From an uncultured SAR116 cluster alpha proteobacterium (lineage in GTDB: Bacteria > Pseudomonadota > Alphaproteobacteria > Puniceispirillales > Puniceispirillaceae), in NCBI GenBank assembly GCA_902559985.1, contig CACEJY010000006.1:1-59691 (forward strand): a DNA stretch of 59,691 bases, written 5' to 3'. Below the pieces are notes generated by a model that searched no databases, was not told the origin of the DNA, and saw nothing but the letters and a program-made list of their open reading frames with translations. A program made the position numbers and the translations under genes. Positions 8,617-16,567 of this stretch are shown piece after piece; position 1 is the stretch's first letter, and each line of letters begins with the position of its first letter.

Positions 8617-10026
8617 TTATCGAAATGCCGCGAGGCTGCCATTGTTACTCAAAACGAACATCATCCCCGCACCAAGCTGTGGCGGAGTTACCACATCAGA
8701 TCCTACCCGCAGGGTTTCCTTGCCATCACCAGCATCGGCGTTAAAGCTATAAAGTTTACCTGATTTAGAAATCACCATTACCTTTCCCTCAACGACGACC
8801 GGCCCAACATATCGCGGGATATCTTCCGACGCTACAATCCCTCTTGGAAGAGCGTCTGGCAAATCAACAACCCAACGCACCACACCATCATTCCGCCTTA
8901 ACGAATAAAGCCGGCCATCAATCGTTACTAAAAACAAAGACTTACCTGCAAGCCATGGCATCTCAATGCCACCAATCGGTTGATCCCACAACAACAAACC
9001 AGAGCGTGCATTAAAAGCAGCAGTTTGTCCGGCCTGACTAACTGCAAAAACCACACCACCATCATGCACTGGATGAGCGCGAATATCACCAAGGCCTTGT
9101 AACGGTGTATTTGGGCTAAAAACCGCAAGGGAGTCTGACCAGGAAACCTGACCTGAGCTCGCCTCTAGTAGACTTATATCACCTCCATAACCGGCAATCG
9201 CTAACTGTTTGCCAGAAAAAGCAGGCGATGGCGCACCATAAACAACGGTGTTTACAGGTAGACCAGCGCGCTGCCAGATAAGAGCACCATCACCCGTTCC
9301 ATAGGTCAAAACATTGCCATCAAGATTGGTAATAACAACTGCATCTTTGCCAATGATTGTCGGTCCTCCCCGCACCGGGAGTTGCGAAGTTACCGACCAG
9401 ATTGGTGAACCATCCTTTACTGCTAAAGCTGCAAATTTTTGACCCCCAGCATGAACAAAAAGCTTATCACCGCTAACTGCCAGCCCTCCGGCGATGCCCG
9501 GCAAAGGATCATCGGAAAATGTTTCTATTGTGACCTGCCAATTGAGTTTGCCATTCTCTATGTCAAATGCCGTTACAATTCCATTTGGAGCAACTGTAAA
9601 AACCTGTCCATTAGCAATAACTGGCTGTGCAAGATCCGTTAATTCATTGCCCTCACCACCAATAGAAGTGCGCCATACTTTTTCAAATGGGAGATCAGCC
9701 TTTACATTTCCACCTGTATGGCCGGGTGTTAACCCTGGATGCCCTGCATTAAGATTTGCAATTACATCTGATAAGCCTGCTCCCTCAACAAGAGCTGCAG
9801 GATCGGGTAAAACAATTTCATTCGTCGTAATAATTGCTATGCGATCGCCATCGAGGACAAGTTCAGATTCCGAGCAACCAGCAGACCCAAAAACCAACAA
9901 AACAAGGCTTAATGACAACAATTCTGACACTAATGACGACACCGTGTTCAACAGATTATTCGGTCTCAAGTTTTGCATAACAAAACTCAAATCTTCATTT
10001 TTTGCCAATGTTTTGCTAAATCTCAT
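8617..10026 (-). CDS. bamB: Outer membrane assembly lipoprotein BamB (PQQ beta-propeller)
   Basis: 469 aa from ATG 10026, chosen because AAGGAG lies 6 nt upstream; another in-frame ATG at 9978 would give a more ordinary signal peptide. The start is followed by a long n-region, a hydrophobic stretch and a lipobox-like FGSAGC, so lipoprotein processing is likely although position -3 is not ideal. The mature part contains repeated blades of the type ALIWQ, GQVSW, GLLLWDQ and GVVRW, typical of the eight-bladed PQQ propeller. BamB is a periplasmic accessory of the BAM complex that inserts outer membrane proteins. The position between a YfgM-like gene and der supports the call. Confidence 0.93.
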   Translation of the reverse strand: MRFSKTLAKNEDLSFVMQNLRPNNLLNTVSSLVSELLSLSLVLLVFGSAGCSESELVLDGDRIAIITTNEIVLPDPAALVEGAGLSDVIANLNAGHPGLTPGHTGGNVKADLPFEKVWRTSIGGEGNELTDLAQPVIANGQVFTVAPNGIVTAFDIENGKLNWQVTIETFSDDPLPGIAGGLAVSGDKLFVHAGGQKFAALAVKDGSPIWSVTSQLPVRGGPTIIGKDAVVITNLDGNVLTYGTGDGALIWQRAGLPVNTVVYGAPSPAFSGKQLAIAGYGGDISLLEASSGQVSWSDSLAVFSPNTPLQGLGDIRAHPVHDGGVVFAVSQAGQTAAFNARSGLLLWDQPIGGIEMPWLAGKSLFLVTIDGRLYSLRRNDGVVRWVVDLPDALPRGIVASEDIPRYVGPVVVEGKVMVISKSGKLYSFNADAGDGKETLRVGSDVVTPPQLGAGMMFVLSNNGSLAAFR

Positions 10027-10118
10027 AATGACTCCTTGACCACCTTGCTTCATACATCCGAGGCTTTTCTCCTACATCGATGAATTGCCAAGCATGGGCT
10101 CTCTCCTATTCAAATCTA

Positions 10119-10742
10119 TCAATTAAGGATCTTAAGCATTTGACTGGCACGTTGACGCACACCAGGTGGAATATCAGACAAGCCGGCCAACGTTGTATAT
10201 TTGGTAATAGCAGTTTCAAGATCACCGGCACGCAAGGCCAAACCAGCCGCTTGTTCCAGCGCCATAGCCTGCCACGGGCCAGCTTGGCCTTCCAGCACAG
10301 CCAATCTTACTGCCAACTCATCTGCACTGCGGTTCATCGGTGCATTCATAACCGACAACAAAAGAGCGGCCTGCTGATAGAGTTGTTTCACTGAAGGGTC
10401 AGTGGAAAGGGCAAGGTAGCTCTTTTCAGCGGCAGCATAATCTTGAGCTAAAGCCTGCGCTGCTGCAATCCGAAATTTCGCTAGCATTGCATAGCCCGGG
10501 CTTAATTGATCAAGCTCAGCCGCTAATGCTGTTTTTAAATCACTCGCACCCAACGCATTATGATATGCAGTGGCTGCAGTTGCAGCTTGATGGCCCTGCC
10601 ATGTTTTGTAGCCTTGTCGCCCACCAACACCGAGTACCACAATCGAGACCGCCAAAATCACATATTTACCGAAGCGGGACCACAATTTCTGCATTTGATC
10701 GCGTTTCAGATCTTCGTTAACTTCATCAAAAATATCAGCCAT
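10119..10742 (-). CDS. YfgM-like membrane-anchored TPR protein
   Basis: 207 aa. The N-terminus MADIFDEVNEDLKRDQ leads into a single membrane helix at about residues 27-45 and then an Ala-rich helical TPR-like domain. This is the architecture of YfgM (TPR_21 family), an inner-membrane protein of the periplasmic chaperone network that associates with SecYEG and PpiD in E. coli. It is the first gene of the minus-strand run followed by bamB and der, matching the conserved order. The ~200-bp gap to the divergent gene at 10944 is AT-rich and should hold the promoter. Confidence 0.88.
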   Translation of the reverse strand: MADIFDEVNEDLKRDQMQKLWSRFGKYVILAVSIVVLGVGGRQGYKTWQGHQAATAATAYHNALGASDLKTALAAELDQLSPGYAMLAKFRIAAAQALAQDYAAAEKSYLALSTDPSVKQLYQQAALLLSVMNAPMNRSADELAVRLAVLEGQAGPWQAMALEQAAGLALRAGDLETAITKYTTLAGLSDIPPGVRQRASQMLKILN

Positions 10743-10943
10743 TTATCTAACAATCATTAGTAGTGTGAGCATCATATTAATACCCAGAACTTAGAGGTTT
10801 AAACTTAAACTTAGCAAGCCAAGCCGCCCAGCATCGTAATAGCAATTCTTTTCACTTAAATGCCAGTGCTTTATTGACCTAAATGCAAAGCTGTCTCAAC
10901 ATAACTTGGAATAATAAAAACAGCCACCTATAAAAGTGAGGTA

Positions 10944-11285
10944 ATGGAAAACCACATGCAACGGATATCTAGACCCAAAAGGCTTCGTAAACCTTTATTC
11001 TTTAACCGCACCGAACTTGGGCAGATCCTAGCAACTTATAGCATTCGTGTTGCCAGCGGAGAATGGCGTGATTACGCAATTGATCATTTCCCTGGCAGTG
11101 CCCTCTTTTCCATTTTTCGGCACACCCATGAAACCCCACTTTACATTGTTGAAAAACTGCAGCGTTATCCAACCGAATCGCCAAAGTTTACCTTGCGCGA
11201 CCGCAGCAAAATTCTTTGTAAAGGTAACTCAATGCAAGAAATTATTAGGTATTTCGATCGTTTGCCAAGATTAATCACAGGCTAA
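10944..11285 (+). CDS. DUF2794 family protein
   Basis: 113-aa protein recognised as DUF2794, a small family nearly limited to Alphaproteobacteria. It is basic at the N-terminus (RISRPKRLRKPLFFNRTEL), with a compact alpha/beta core containing WRDYAIDHFPGSALFSIFRH. No function is established. ATG 10944 has GAGG only 2 nt before it; ATG 10956 is an alternative. It is divergent from the YfgM-like gene. Confidence 0.85.
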   Translation: MENHMQRISRPKRLRKPLFFNRTELGQILATYSIRVASGEWRDYAIDHFPGSALFSIFRHTHETPLYIVEKLQRYPTESPKFTLRDRSKILCKGNSMQEIIRYFDRLPRLITG

Positions 11286-11450
11286 CTAGAGGCCAAAGCC
11301 TTACTCTAATAAAAAAAATTTTCAGCTATTGATTATAACCAATTTGTTAGATATTTATTAATAAGAACAAAAAGTGAACAAACTAATTTAGAACCGCTAT
11401 AAACACAACCAGGTGCATGGCTGTGAGCTGATTGTGAAAGGTTGCCAAAA

Positions 11451-11732
11451 ATGGGGTGGCATAAGCGGCAACAAACAAAATCAAATGATCCAGAGAACCC
11501 GGCAACCCTTGCCGATATGATTCAAGAAGGGCTGTCAATTTTCTGTTGGTGCAATCGTTGCGGCCATAACAGCACTGTTGACCCGGTGCCATTAACAAAT
11601 GTGTTGGGCTCTTTTTTCCCAGTTCCTGAGCTTGGTAGGCGGATGCGGTGCAGTATATGTCAGACCCGCGATATTACCACTCGACCAGCTTGGCCCAATC
11701 ATGGTGGTGGTCAAATTGCACGACATGGTTAA
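11451..11732 (+). CDS. Small Cys-rich putative zinc-binding protein
   Basis: 93 aa from ATG 11451, which has AAGG 9 nt upstream; a TTG at 11442 would add three residues. CWCNRC and later CSIC supply two CxxC-type pairs about 45 residues apart, the spacing of a zinc ribbon. It contains a Pro/Arg-rich C-terminus and no membrane segment. The protein is probably real because its coding potential and ribosome site agree and it sits among other small alphaproteobacterial genes, but I do not recognise a named family or function. Confidence 0.65.
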   Translation: MGWHKRQQTKSNDPENPATLADMIQEGLSIFCWCNRCGHNSTVDPVPLTNVLGSFFPVPELGRRMRCSICQTRDITTRPAWPNHGGGQIARHG

Positions 11733-11909
11733 TGCAGCTAATACGCCAAGCCATTAATGAAGCCTTTAAATTGCCAAAAAATTACTCTCTTGTTGATGAA
11801 AATGCGTCATAGGCTTGCCTGTAAAGGTGTGATCAGGTAGTCGTAGCAATGCAACTCTTATCTTTCTAATGATTGTGTGGTTAGGATAAACCAGGAATGA
11901 GGCTTAACT

Positions 11910-12122
11910 ATGAATGCCAGTGATACTGCAAAAGTCCAACGCTTTTTACGCCAGCGTTTTGGCAATAACAAATTGACCCTTGCGCGCCGCGAAAATAAGG
12001 ATGACTCGGCCGAACTAATGCTTGAAGACGAGTTCATTGGAGTGGTCTTTCAAGATAATGAAGATGGCGAGACATGTTACCACGTACAAATTTCAATTTT
12101 GGAAGAAGATTTGAACGACTAA
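11910..12122 (+). CDS. DUF3126 family protein
   Basis: 70-aa protein matching DUF3126, a short alphaproteobacterial family of unknown function. It has the typical N-terminal KVQRFLRQRFGN helix followed by a beta-rich acidic C-terminus (ELMLEDEFIGVVFQDNEDGE) and ends in ILEEDLND. The length is normal for the family. It is a stand-alone gene followed by the broken exporter at 12175. Confidence 0.88.
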   Translation: MNASDTAKVQRFLRQRFGNNKLTLARRENKDDSAELMLEDEFIGVVFQDNEDGETCYHVQISILEEDLND

Positions 12123-12174
12123 CCATATAATATTGTTCTGCAATCAAGATTTTGTCTGACTTAAAATTTATTTT

Positions 12175-12537
12175 TTAATACCAGCCTCCGGCCCGCAAAA
12201 TCGTGGCAGCCAAAACGAACATGATCACAGCAACAACACCATTCAATACCCGCCAAGCTCGGGGCAGACATATTATATCTGAGAGTAAATAAACGCTATT
12301 ACCAAGCGCCGGAAAGAATACAAAACTGGCCGTTACAGCTCCGGCTCCAAATGCTAGTTTATTTGCACCACTAAATTGCAACGAAATTGTGCCAATTAAC
12401 ACCACTGTATCAAGGTAAACATGCGGATTAATGAATGTCATTGCTGCAGCAGCCCCAAGGCTTGTCCAAAGACCACCAAATTGATCTTGTAGTTTTAAAC
12501 AAAAACTTTTTAAAACATCTCTTGTTAACCACCTAAT
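12175..12537 (-). pseudogene. Truncated ArgO/LysE-type amino-acid exporter
   Basis: The minus frame open from 12537 to the stop at 12175 matches only the C-terminal half of ArgO/LysE exporters: GAAAAMTFINPHVYLDTVVLIG, which corresponds to the conserved TWLNPHVYLDT segment, then AFGAGAVTASFVFF and PRAWRVLNG. The full family is about 200 residues; the first ~90-100, with the N-terminal membrane helices, are missing. Homology fades near 12500, and the next gene ends inside this remnant at 12525. No matching N-terminal half is found elsewhere in the window. This is best read as a gene cut by acquisition of the AT-rich block to its right. An in-frame ATG at 12441 exists, but a functional 88-aa exporter is unlikely. 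Confidence 0.82.
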
Positions 12538-13445
12538 TTAAGTTTTAGTTCATTCACTTCCCTCAAAATTCCTTGTTTGAATTTCATCGGCTCATATCCA
12601 AAATCACGCGTTGCATTTTCATATGAAAAAACTTTATCTTCTTTCATCCTTAATACTTGTTCAACAGTAATAGGAAAACGAGATCCCATTATCATCTTAC
12701 CTACATATGCTCCCATAATGCTTAACCAAATAGGCAAGTGAATAAAAAATACCCTTTTATCTAGTCCAGTAGCAATCTCACGTAATATTGATATATATGA
12801 AATTTGGTCTCTACCTGACAAATTATACTGTTTGCCATAGCAAGAGCTCTTGTTTTTGAGCACTTTCAAATAGGCAGATCCCAGATCCTCAGCGTTTACA
12901 GGTTGCATCAAATTTTTTCCACTGCCAAAAACAGGGAAAAAGCTGTAGGCATTAATAAACTTTATTAGCCTCCAAAAATTTTGGTCTCTACTGCTGCCAT
13001 AAATTAAAGTTGGCCGCAATATTGTTATGTTAGAATGCTCATTAATCAGTTTGTCTTCAATCTCTATATATTCAGCACTAGCACTCTTAAATTTAGAATA
13101 CCGTCCTGTAGTATGCACACATATACACCAGTCAATTCCCATTTCTGCACTAGATTTTACGATGTTTGTAGAAAACTGAATATTTGCAATATGCAATATT
13201 GTTTTACTACCTTTCATTGTTTTTTTTAACTGATCAATATCGTTAAGATCAGCCTCAATGAATTTAAGTTTTAGATTGTAACGCGTTAAATGCTCTACTT
13301 TACTCCCTTTTCTAACAAGGCACTTAATTTCTTTGTTGTATTTTTCTTCACTTAGCTTCTCAAAAAAATACCGTGCTGAGTGTCCGCTGGCTCCAGTTAT
13401 CAACAATCCATCATCTTTATACTTCAAAACATTTACCAACCTCAC
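12525..13445 (-). CDS. NAD-dependent epimerase/dehydratase-like protein
   Basis: 306 aa, extended SDR/NmrA-like Rossmann protein. The motif TGASGHSA replaces the usual TGxxGxxG near residue 18; later come an ILRPTLIYG segment and a C-terminal domain. The usual YxxxK catalytic pair is not obvious: the corresponding region reads HTTGRYSKFKSASAEYIEIED. Such proteins act on nucleotide sugars or related metabolites, but no substrate can be assigned. The apparent start is GTG 13445 with AGGGG directly upstream, so the exact start is uncertain. It is AT-rich unlike its neighbours and overlaps the remnant of the argO-like gene, both signs of transfer. Confidence 0.75.
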   Translation of the reverse strand: MRLVNVLKYKDDGLLITGASGHSARYFFEKLSEEKYNKEIKCLVRKGSKVEHLTRYNLKLKFIEADLNDIDQLKKTMKGSKTILHIANIQFSTNIVKSSAEMGIDWCICVHTTGRYSKFKSASAEYIEIEDKLINEHSNITILRPTLIYGSSRDQNFWRLIKFINAYSFFPVFGSGKNLMQPVNAEDLGSAYLKVLKNKSSCYGKQYNLSGRDQISYISILREIATGLDKRVFFIHLPIWLSIMGAYVGKMIMGSRFPITVEQVLRMKEDKVFSYENATRDFGYEPMKFKQGILREVNELKLKLGG

Positions 13446-13503
13446 CCCCTAAGTAGTGCCAATGGCCTAAGTTACCGTATTTTTGTTTTTTAATCTTATA
13501 CCC

Positions 13504-13516
13504 TATTCCCACTCAA
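13504..13516. repeat. Direct repeat of the guaA 3' end (att-like), distal copy
   Basis: These 13 bp match the guaA 3' terminus at 14969-14981 in 12 positions. On the minus strand this copy reads through GTTGAGTGGGAATAG, i.e. codons for VEWE and a stop, echoing the IEWE end of GuaA. The guaA 3' end is a known attachment site for genomic islands in several bacteria. The copy lies in a 202-bp AT-rich gap with no gene. Confidence 0.5.
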
Positions 13517-13647
13517 CAGCACGACCTTCCTAGAAGTTTGATTATATTAAGTTTTATATTTATTTTGTAAGTGTTTTATTAAGCCTTTTCTCATTCTATT
13601 ATATTTTCACATTTTCAAATCAGCAACCCACAAGACTTTAATCAGCA

Positions 13648-14283
13648 TTACTCTTTAGAAATCTTAACTAGGTACTTTACACCTTTAAAATAGAAAAAAG
13701 ATGGCCAAGCATCATTATTACCAATGCGTAGCAAGTTAAAATTTTCTTGTAATGTTTTGGATATATCTAATTCATCATCAGCAGATTTTCGCTTGGGGTA
13801 AAAAGACTCCTTACCAACTTGTTTTTTACGAGTGACATTTGGATATAATTTTAGAAATTCAGAAATAATATTAATCGTAGCGATTGCTTGTTTTTCTCTG
13901 ATTTCTTTATAAAGTTCAGTTCCATCAAAAGTAATTATTGATTGACAAAATATATCGCCGCTATCAACATTCTCAGCGGCCTCAATGAGGCTAACTTTTA
14001 TTTCATTTTGTCCTTCCAACAGTTGCCATTGTATCGGCGCAAACCCTTTTCCTTTTGGCAAGTCGCTGGCGTGCACTACTAAAGTTAATTTGTTACGTTG
14101 CAAGAACTCATTGGGAAGAATTTTTGTGTTCCCCAATAAAAACACAATATCAAAATCAAAAACTTCGTCTGCCCTAAAAAATTTACTTATCGAATAATGC
14201 TTAAACTCAAATTTTATGTTTTTAAAAAAGTCACAAATCCAATTGTTGTCTTTATCGAACACAAGTGCTACCGAGTAGCTCAT
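13648..14283 (-). CDS. Formyltransferase family protein (sugar-formyltransferase-like)
   Basis: 211 aa from ATG 14283, with GGAG 7 nt upstream; the TTG at 14289 is unlikely. The core has the formyltransferase signature around HASDLPKGKGF with a likely catalytic His, then VDSGDI with the Asp. The C-terminus (FYPKRKSADDELD and WPSFFYFKG) resembles enzymes that N-formylate amino sugars using 10-formyl-tetrahydrofolate in surface-polysaccharide or flagellin glycosylation loci. The Asn of the N-x-H motif is replaced by Val in this copy. It is not the housekeeping Fmt, being too short and lacking its C-terminal domain. It lies in the AT-rich block between the guaA repeats, probably horizontally acquired. 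Confidence 0.8.
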   Translation of the reverse strand: MSYSVALVFDKDNNWICDFFKNIKFEFKHYSISKFFRADEVFDFDIVFLLGNTKILPNEFLQRNKLTLVVHASDLPKGKGFAPIQWQLLEGQNEIKVSLIEAAENVDSGDIFCQSIITFDGTELYKEIREKQAIATINIISEFLKLYPNVTRKKQVGKESFYPKRKSADDELDISKTLQENFNLLRIGNNDAWPSFFYFKGVKYLVKISKE

Positions 14284-14311
14284 TCTCAATCTCCATTTTG
14301 AGTCAACACAT

Positions 14312-14325
14312 TGTAATATATTACA
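14312..14325. promoter_or_regulatory. Perfect 14-bp palindrome upstream of the formyltransferase
   Basis: TGTAATATATTACA is a perfect palindrome ending 29 bp before the formyltransferase start codon. It may be an operator, but in such AT-rich DNA a chance palindrome is quite possible. Confidence 0.3.
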
Positions 14326-14381
14326 TTATTTAATTTATTATTCTTTATTTTCACTATGTAAGTACTTTGTAGGTTAATGGC

Positions 14382-14822
14382 TCAATCCTCAATCAACCTT
14401 TTTCCAAAACTGATTACTTCATCTTCATCGTAGCCAACTGCGTTATAAAAGTTTATCGCTTCTTTGTTATCTGCTCTGATTTGAAGGTTTATTTTTGGGC
14501 AACCTTTATCAAAAAGTATCTTTTCTCCGAATTCTAACAACTGTTTTCCATAACCACTTTTTTGGAATTGAGGAAGAACTGCGAAGTAGTTTAACCATCC
14601 TCTGTGTCCATCATAACCAAACATCGCAGTAGCAATTATTCTGTTTGAGAGTTCAGCGACAAAAAATAAATCATTCTGTGTTTTTACTTTACGCTGAATA
14701 TCTAATTTTGGGTTATTCCAACTTCTTATCAAACCGCATTCTTTCCAAATATGAATAACGTCTTCCATATCTAAATGCTGATAAGTTCTTATGTTCAATT
14801 CTGTTAGTGTTTTTTCAGTCAT
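14382..14822 (-). CDS. GNAT acetyltransferase, YpeA-like
   Basis: 146 aa from ATG 14822 (a GTG at 14843 would add seven residues). It closely follows the YpeA pattern: IWKECGLIRSWNNPKLDIQRK near the start, GYDGHRGW in the middle, the acetyl-CoA-binding QFQKSGYGKQLL, and the end SFGKRLIED. YpeA-type GNATs are presumed protein or amino-acid acetyltransferases; the substrate is unknown. It is AT-rich like the two genes downstream and is the gene nearest to the guaA end of the block. Confidence 0.88.
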   Translation of the reverse strand: MTEKTLTELNIRTYQHLDMEDVIHIWKECGLIRSWNNPKLDIQRKVKTQNDLFFVAELSNRIIATAMFGYDGHRGWLNYFAVLPQFQKSGYGKQLLEFGEKILFDKGCPKINLQIRADNKEAINFYNAVGYDEDEVISFGKRLIED

Positions 14823-14967
14823 TTCTACGTTTCGCAATTGCACCTGTAGTTTGTAGGTTTCTTTGTAACATCGAAAAAATAACCTAATTTTATCAACGAC
14901 TTAACTTTTCATAATTCAGTCACTATGAATTTTTTATACAATATTTTCAATGACTTAATTTAAGCTA

Positions 14968-16515
14968 TTACTCCCACTCAATTGTTCCCGGGGGTTTTGA
15001 TGTCACGTCGTAAACAACACGGTTAACACCATGCACCTCATTAACAATTCGAGTTGCAGTTCCAGTTAAAAACTCGTGGCTGAAAGCATAGCTTTCGGCT
15101 GTCATTCCATCACTAGAGGTTACTGCTCGTAAAGCACAAACATATTCATAAGACCGCGCATCACCCATCACACCAACGGTTTTTACTGGCAGTAAAACTG
15201 CAAATGCCTGCCAAATTTTATTATAAAGACCGGCCTTTCTAATTTCATCTAGGTACACCGCATCCGCGGCGCGCAGAATATCCAGCTTTTCAGGGGTGAT
15301 ATCACCTGGGATACGAATGGCAAGGCCTGGGCCGGGAAACGGATGTCGCCCAACAAGGCTATCAGGAAGGCCAAGCTCACGACCAAGGTCGCGGACCTCG
15401 TCCTTAAACAACTCACGGAGCGGCTCAATAAGTTCAAGGGCCATATCATCTGGCAAACCTCCGACATTATGGTGCGATTTAATTGTCACTGCGCTTCCAC
15501 CAGCAGCCGAAATGCTCTCAATTACATCTGGATACAGCGTGCCTTGGGCTAAAAACTGAGCATCATCGATATTAAGGGCTTCCTCGTCAAAAACCTCGAT
15601 AAAGCTTGACCCAATGATCTTGCGTTTTTCCTCAGGATCACTGACGCCAGCAAGGCGTCCCAGAAACAGCTCCGATGCATCCTTATGAATTAAGGGGATG
15701 TTATAATGGCCACTAAACAACGAAACCACCTCTTCCGCTTCACCTTCGCGCAACAGCCCGTGATCGACAAACACACAAGTCAATTGGTCGCCGATAGCGT
15801 GATGAATCAATACGGCCGCCACCGAGGAGTCAACGCCACCAGATAGGCCGCAAATCACTCTTGCATCGCCAACCTTTGTACGGATTAACTCAATGGCACG
15901 GCTACGATAGGCCGCCATCGACCAACTGCCAGTACACCCACAAATGCCAAGAGCAAAGCGCGCCAGAAGATCTGCTCCATTTTGTGTATGCACTACTTCG
16001 GGGTGAAATTGCACACCATAGTAATGACGACTTTCATCAGCAACCGCGGCATAAGGAGCACCAGATGAAGTTGCAATGACCGAAAACCCGTCAGGAAGCT
16101 TGGCAACATGATCCCCATGGCTCATCCAAACAGCATGTTGCCCCCCAATCTGCCAGAACCCGTCAAACAAAGTAGATTGCGCGGTGATTTCTAGCAAAGC
16201 ACGGCCAAACTCACGGCTAGTTCCAGGCTCAACTTCTCCGCCAAGTTGTGCGCACATGGTTTGCTGGCCATAACAAATGCCAAGAACCGGCACCCCCAAA
16301 TCAAACACCATCTGCGGCGCACGCGGCGTATCGGCGAGCGCCACAGAATTTGGGCCGCCAGACAGAATAATGCCATTAGGACCGGCGGCTTTAATCTTTT
16401 CTGGATCAATCGTGCAGGGTAAAATTTCGGTGTAGACACCCACCTCGCGCAGGCGGCGCGCAATCAATTGCGTCACTTGCGAACCAAAATCAATAATCAA
16501 AATAGAATCGAACAT
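14968..16515 (-). CDS. guaA: GMP synthase (glutamine-hydrolysing)
   Basis: 515 aa, full length. The N-terminal class I amidotransferase has the nucleophile Cys in [12 protein letters not shown] near residue 80 and the HPEV histidine near 170. The ATP-pyrophosphatase domain has the P-loop GLSGGVDSS around residue 225, and the C-terminal dimerisation domain ends in PPGTIEWE. It converts XMP to GMP with glutamine and ATP, in the same pathway as guaB 1.5 kb away. The 3' terminus is the target of the direct repeat described at 14969-14981, but the reading frame is intact. Confidence 0.99.
   Translation of the reverse strand: MFDSILIIDFGSQVTQLIARRLREVGVYTEILPCTIDPEKIKAAGPNGIILSGGPNSVALADTPRAPQMVFDLGVPVLGICYGQQTMCAQLGGEVEPGTSREFGRALLEITAQSTLFDGFWQIGGQHAVWMSHGDHVAKLPDGFSVIATSSGAPYAAVADESRHYYGVQFHPEVVHTQNGADLLARFALGICGCTGSWSMAAYRSRAIELIRTKVGDARVICGLSGGVDSSVAAVLIHHAIGDQLTCVFVDHGLLREGEAEEVVSLFSGHYNIPLIHKDASELFLGRLAGVSDPEEKRKIIGSSFIEVFDEEALNIDDAQFLAQGTLYPDVIESISAAGGSAVTIKSHHNVGGLPDDMALELIEPLRELFKDEVRDLGRELGLPDSLVGRHPFPGPGLAIRIPGDITPEKLDILRAADAVYLDEIRKAGLYNKIWQAFAVLLPVKTVGVMGDARSYEYVCALRAVTSSDGMTAESYAFSHEFLTGTATRIVNEVHGVNRVVYDVTSKPPGTIEWE
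14969..14981. repeat. Direct repeat at the guaA 3' end (att-like), proximal copy
   Basis: Last codons of guaA. Its partner is at 13504-13516, 1,465 bp away in the same orientation, with 12 of 13 identical positions. The segment between them carries only the formyltransferase and GNAT genes. Confidence 0.5.
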
Positions 16516-16567
16516 AACTCGTATTCCTCAAATATTAGCCATTAAGTTTCTCCGCCACAGATTATTT

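Noticed and set aside
9494-10039. 181-aa plus-strand ORF
   Set aside because: Antisense to bamB; no recognisable domain.
15296-15559. 87-aa plus-strand ORF inside guaA
   Set aside because: Antisense shadow of a fully supported housekeeping gene.
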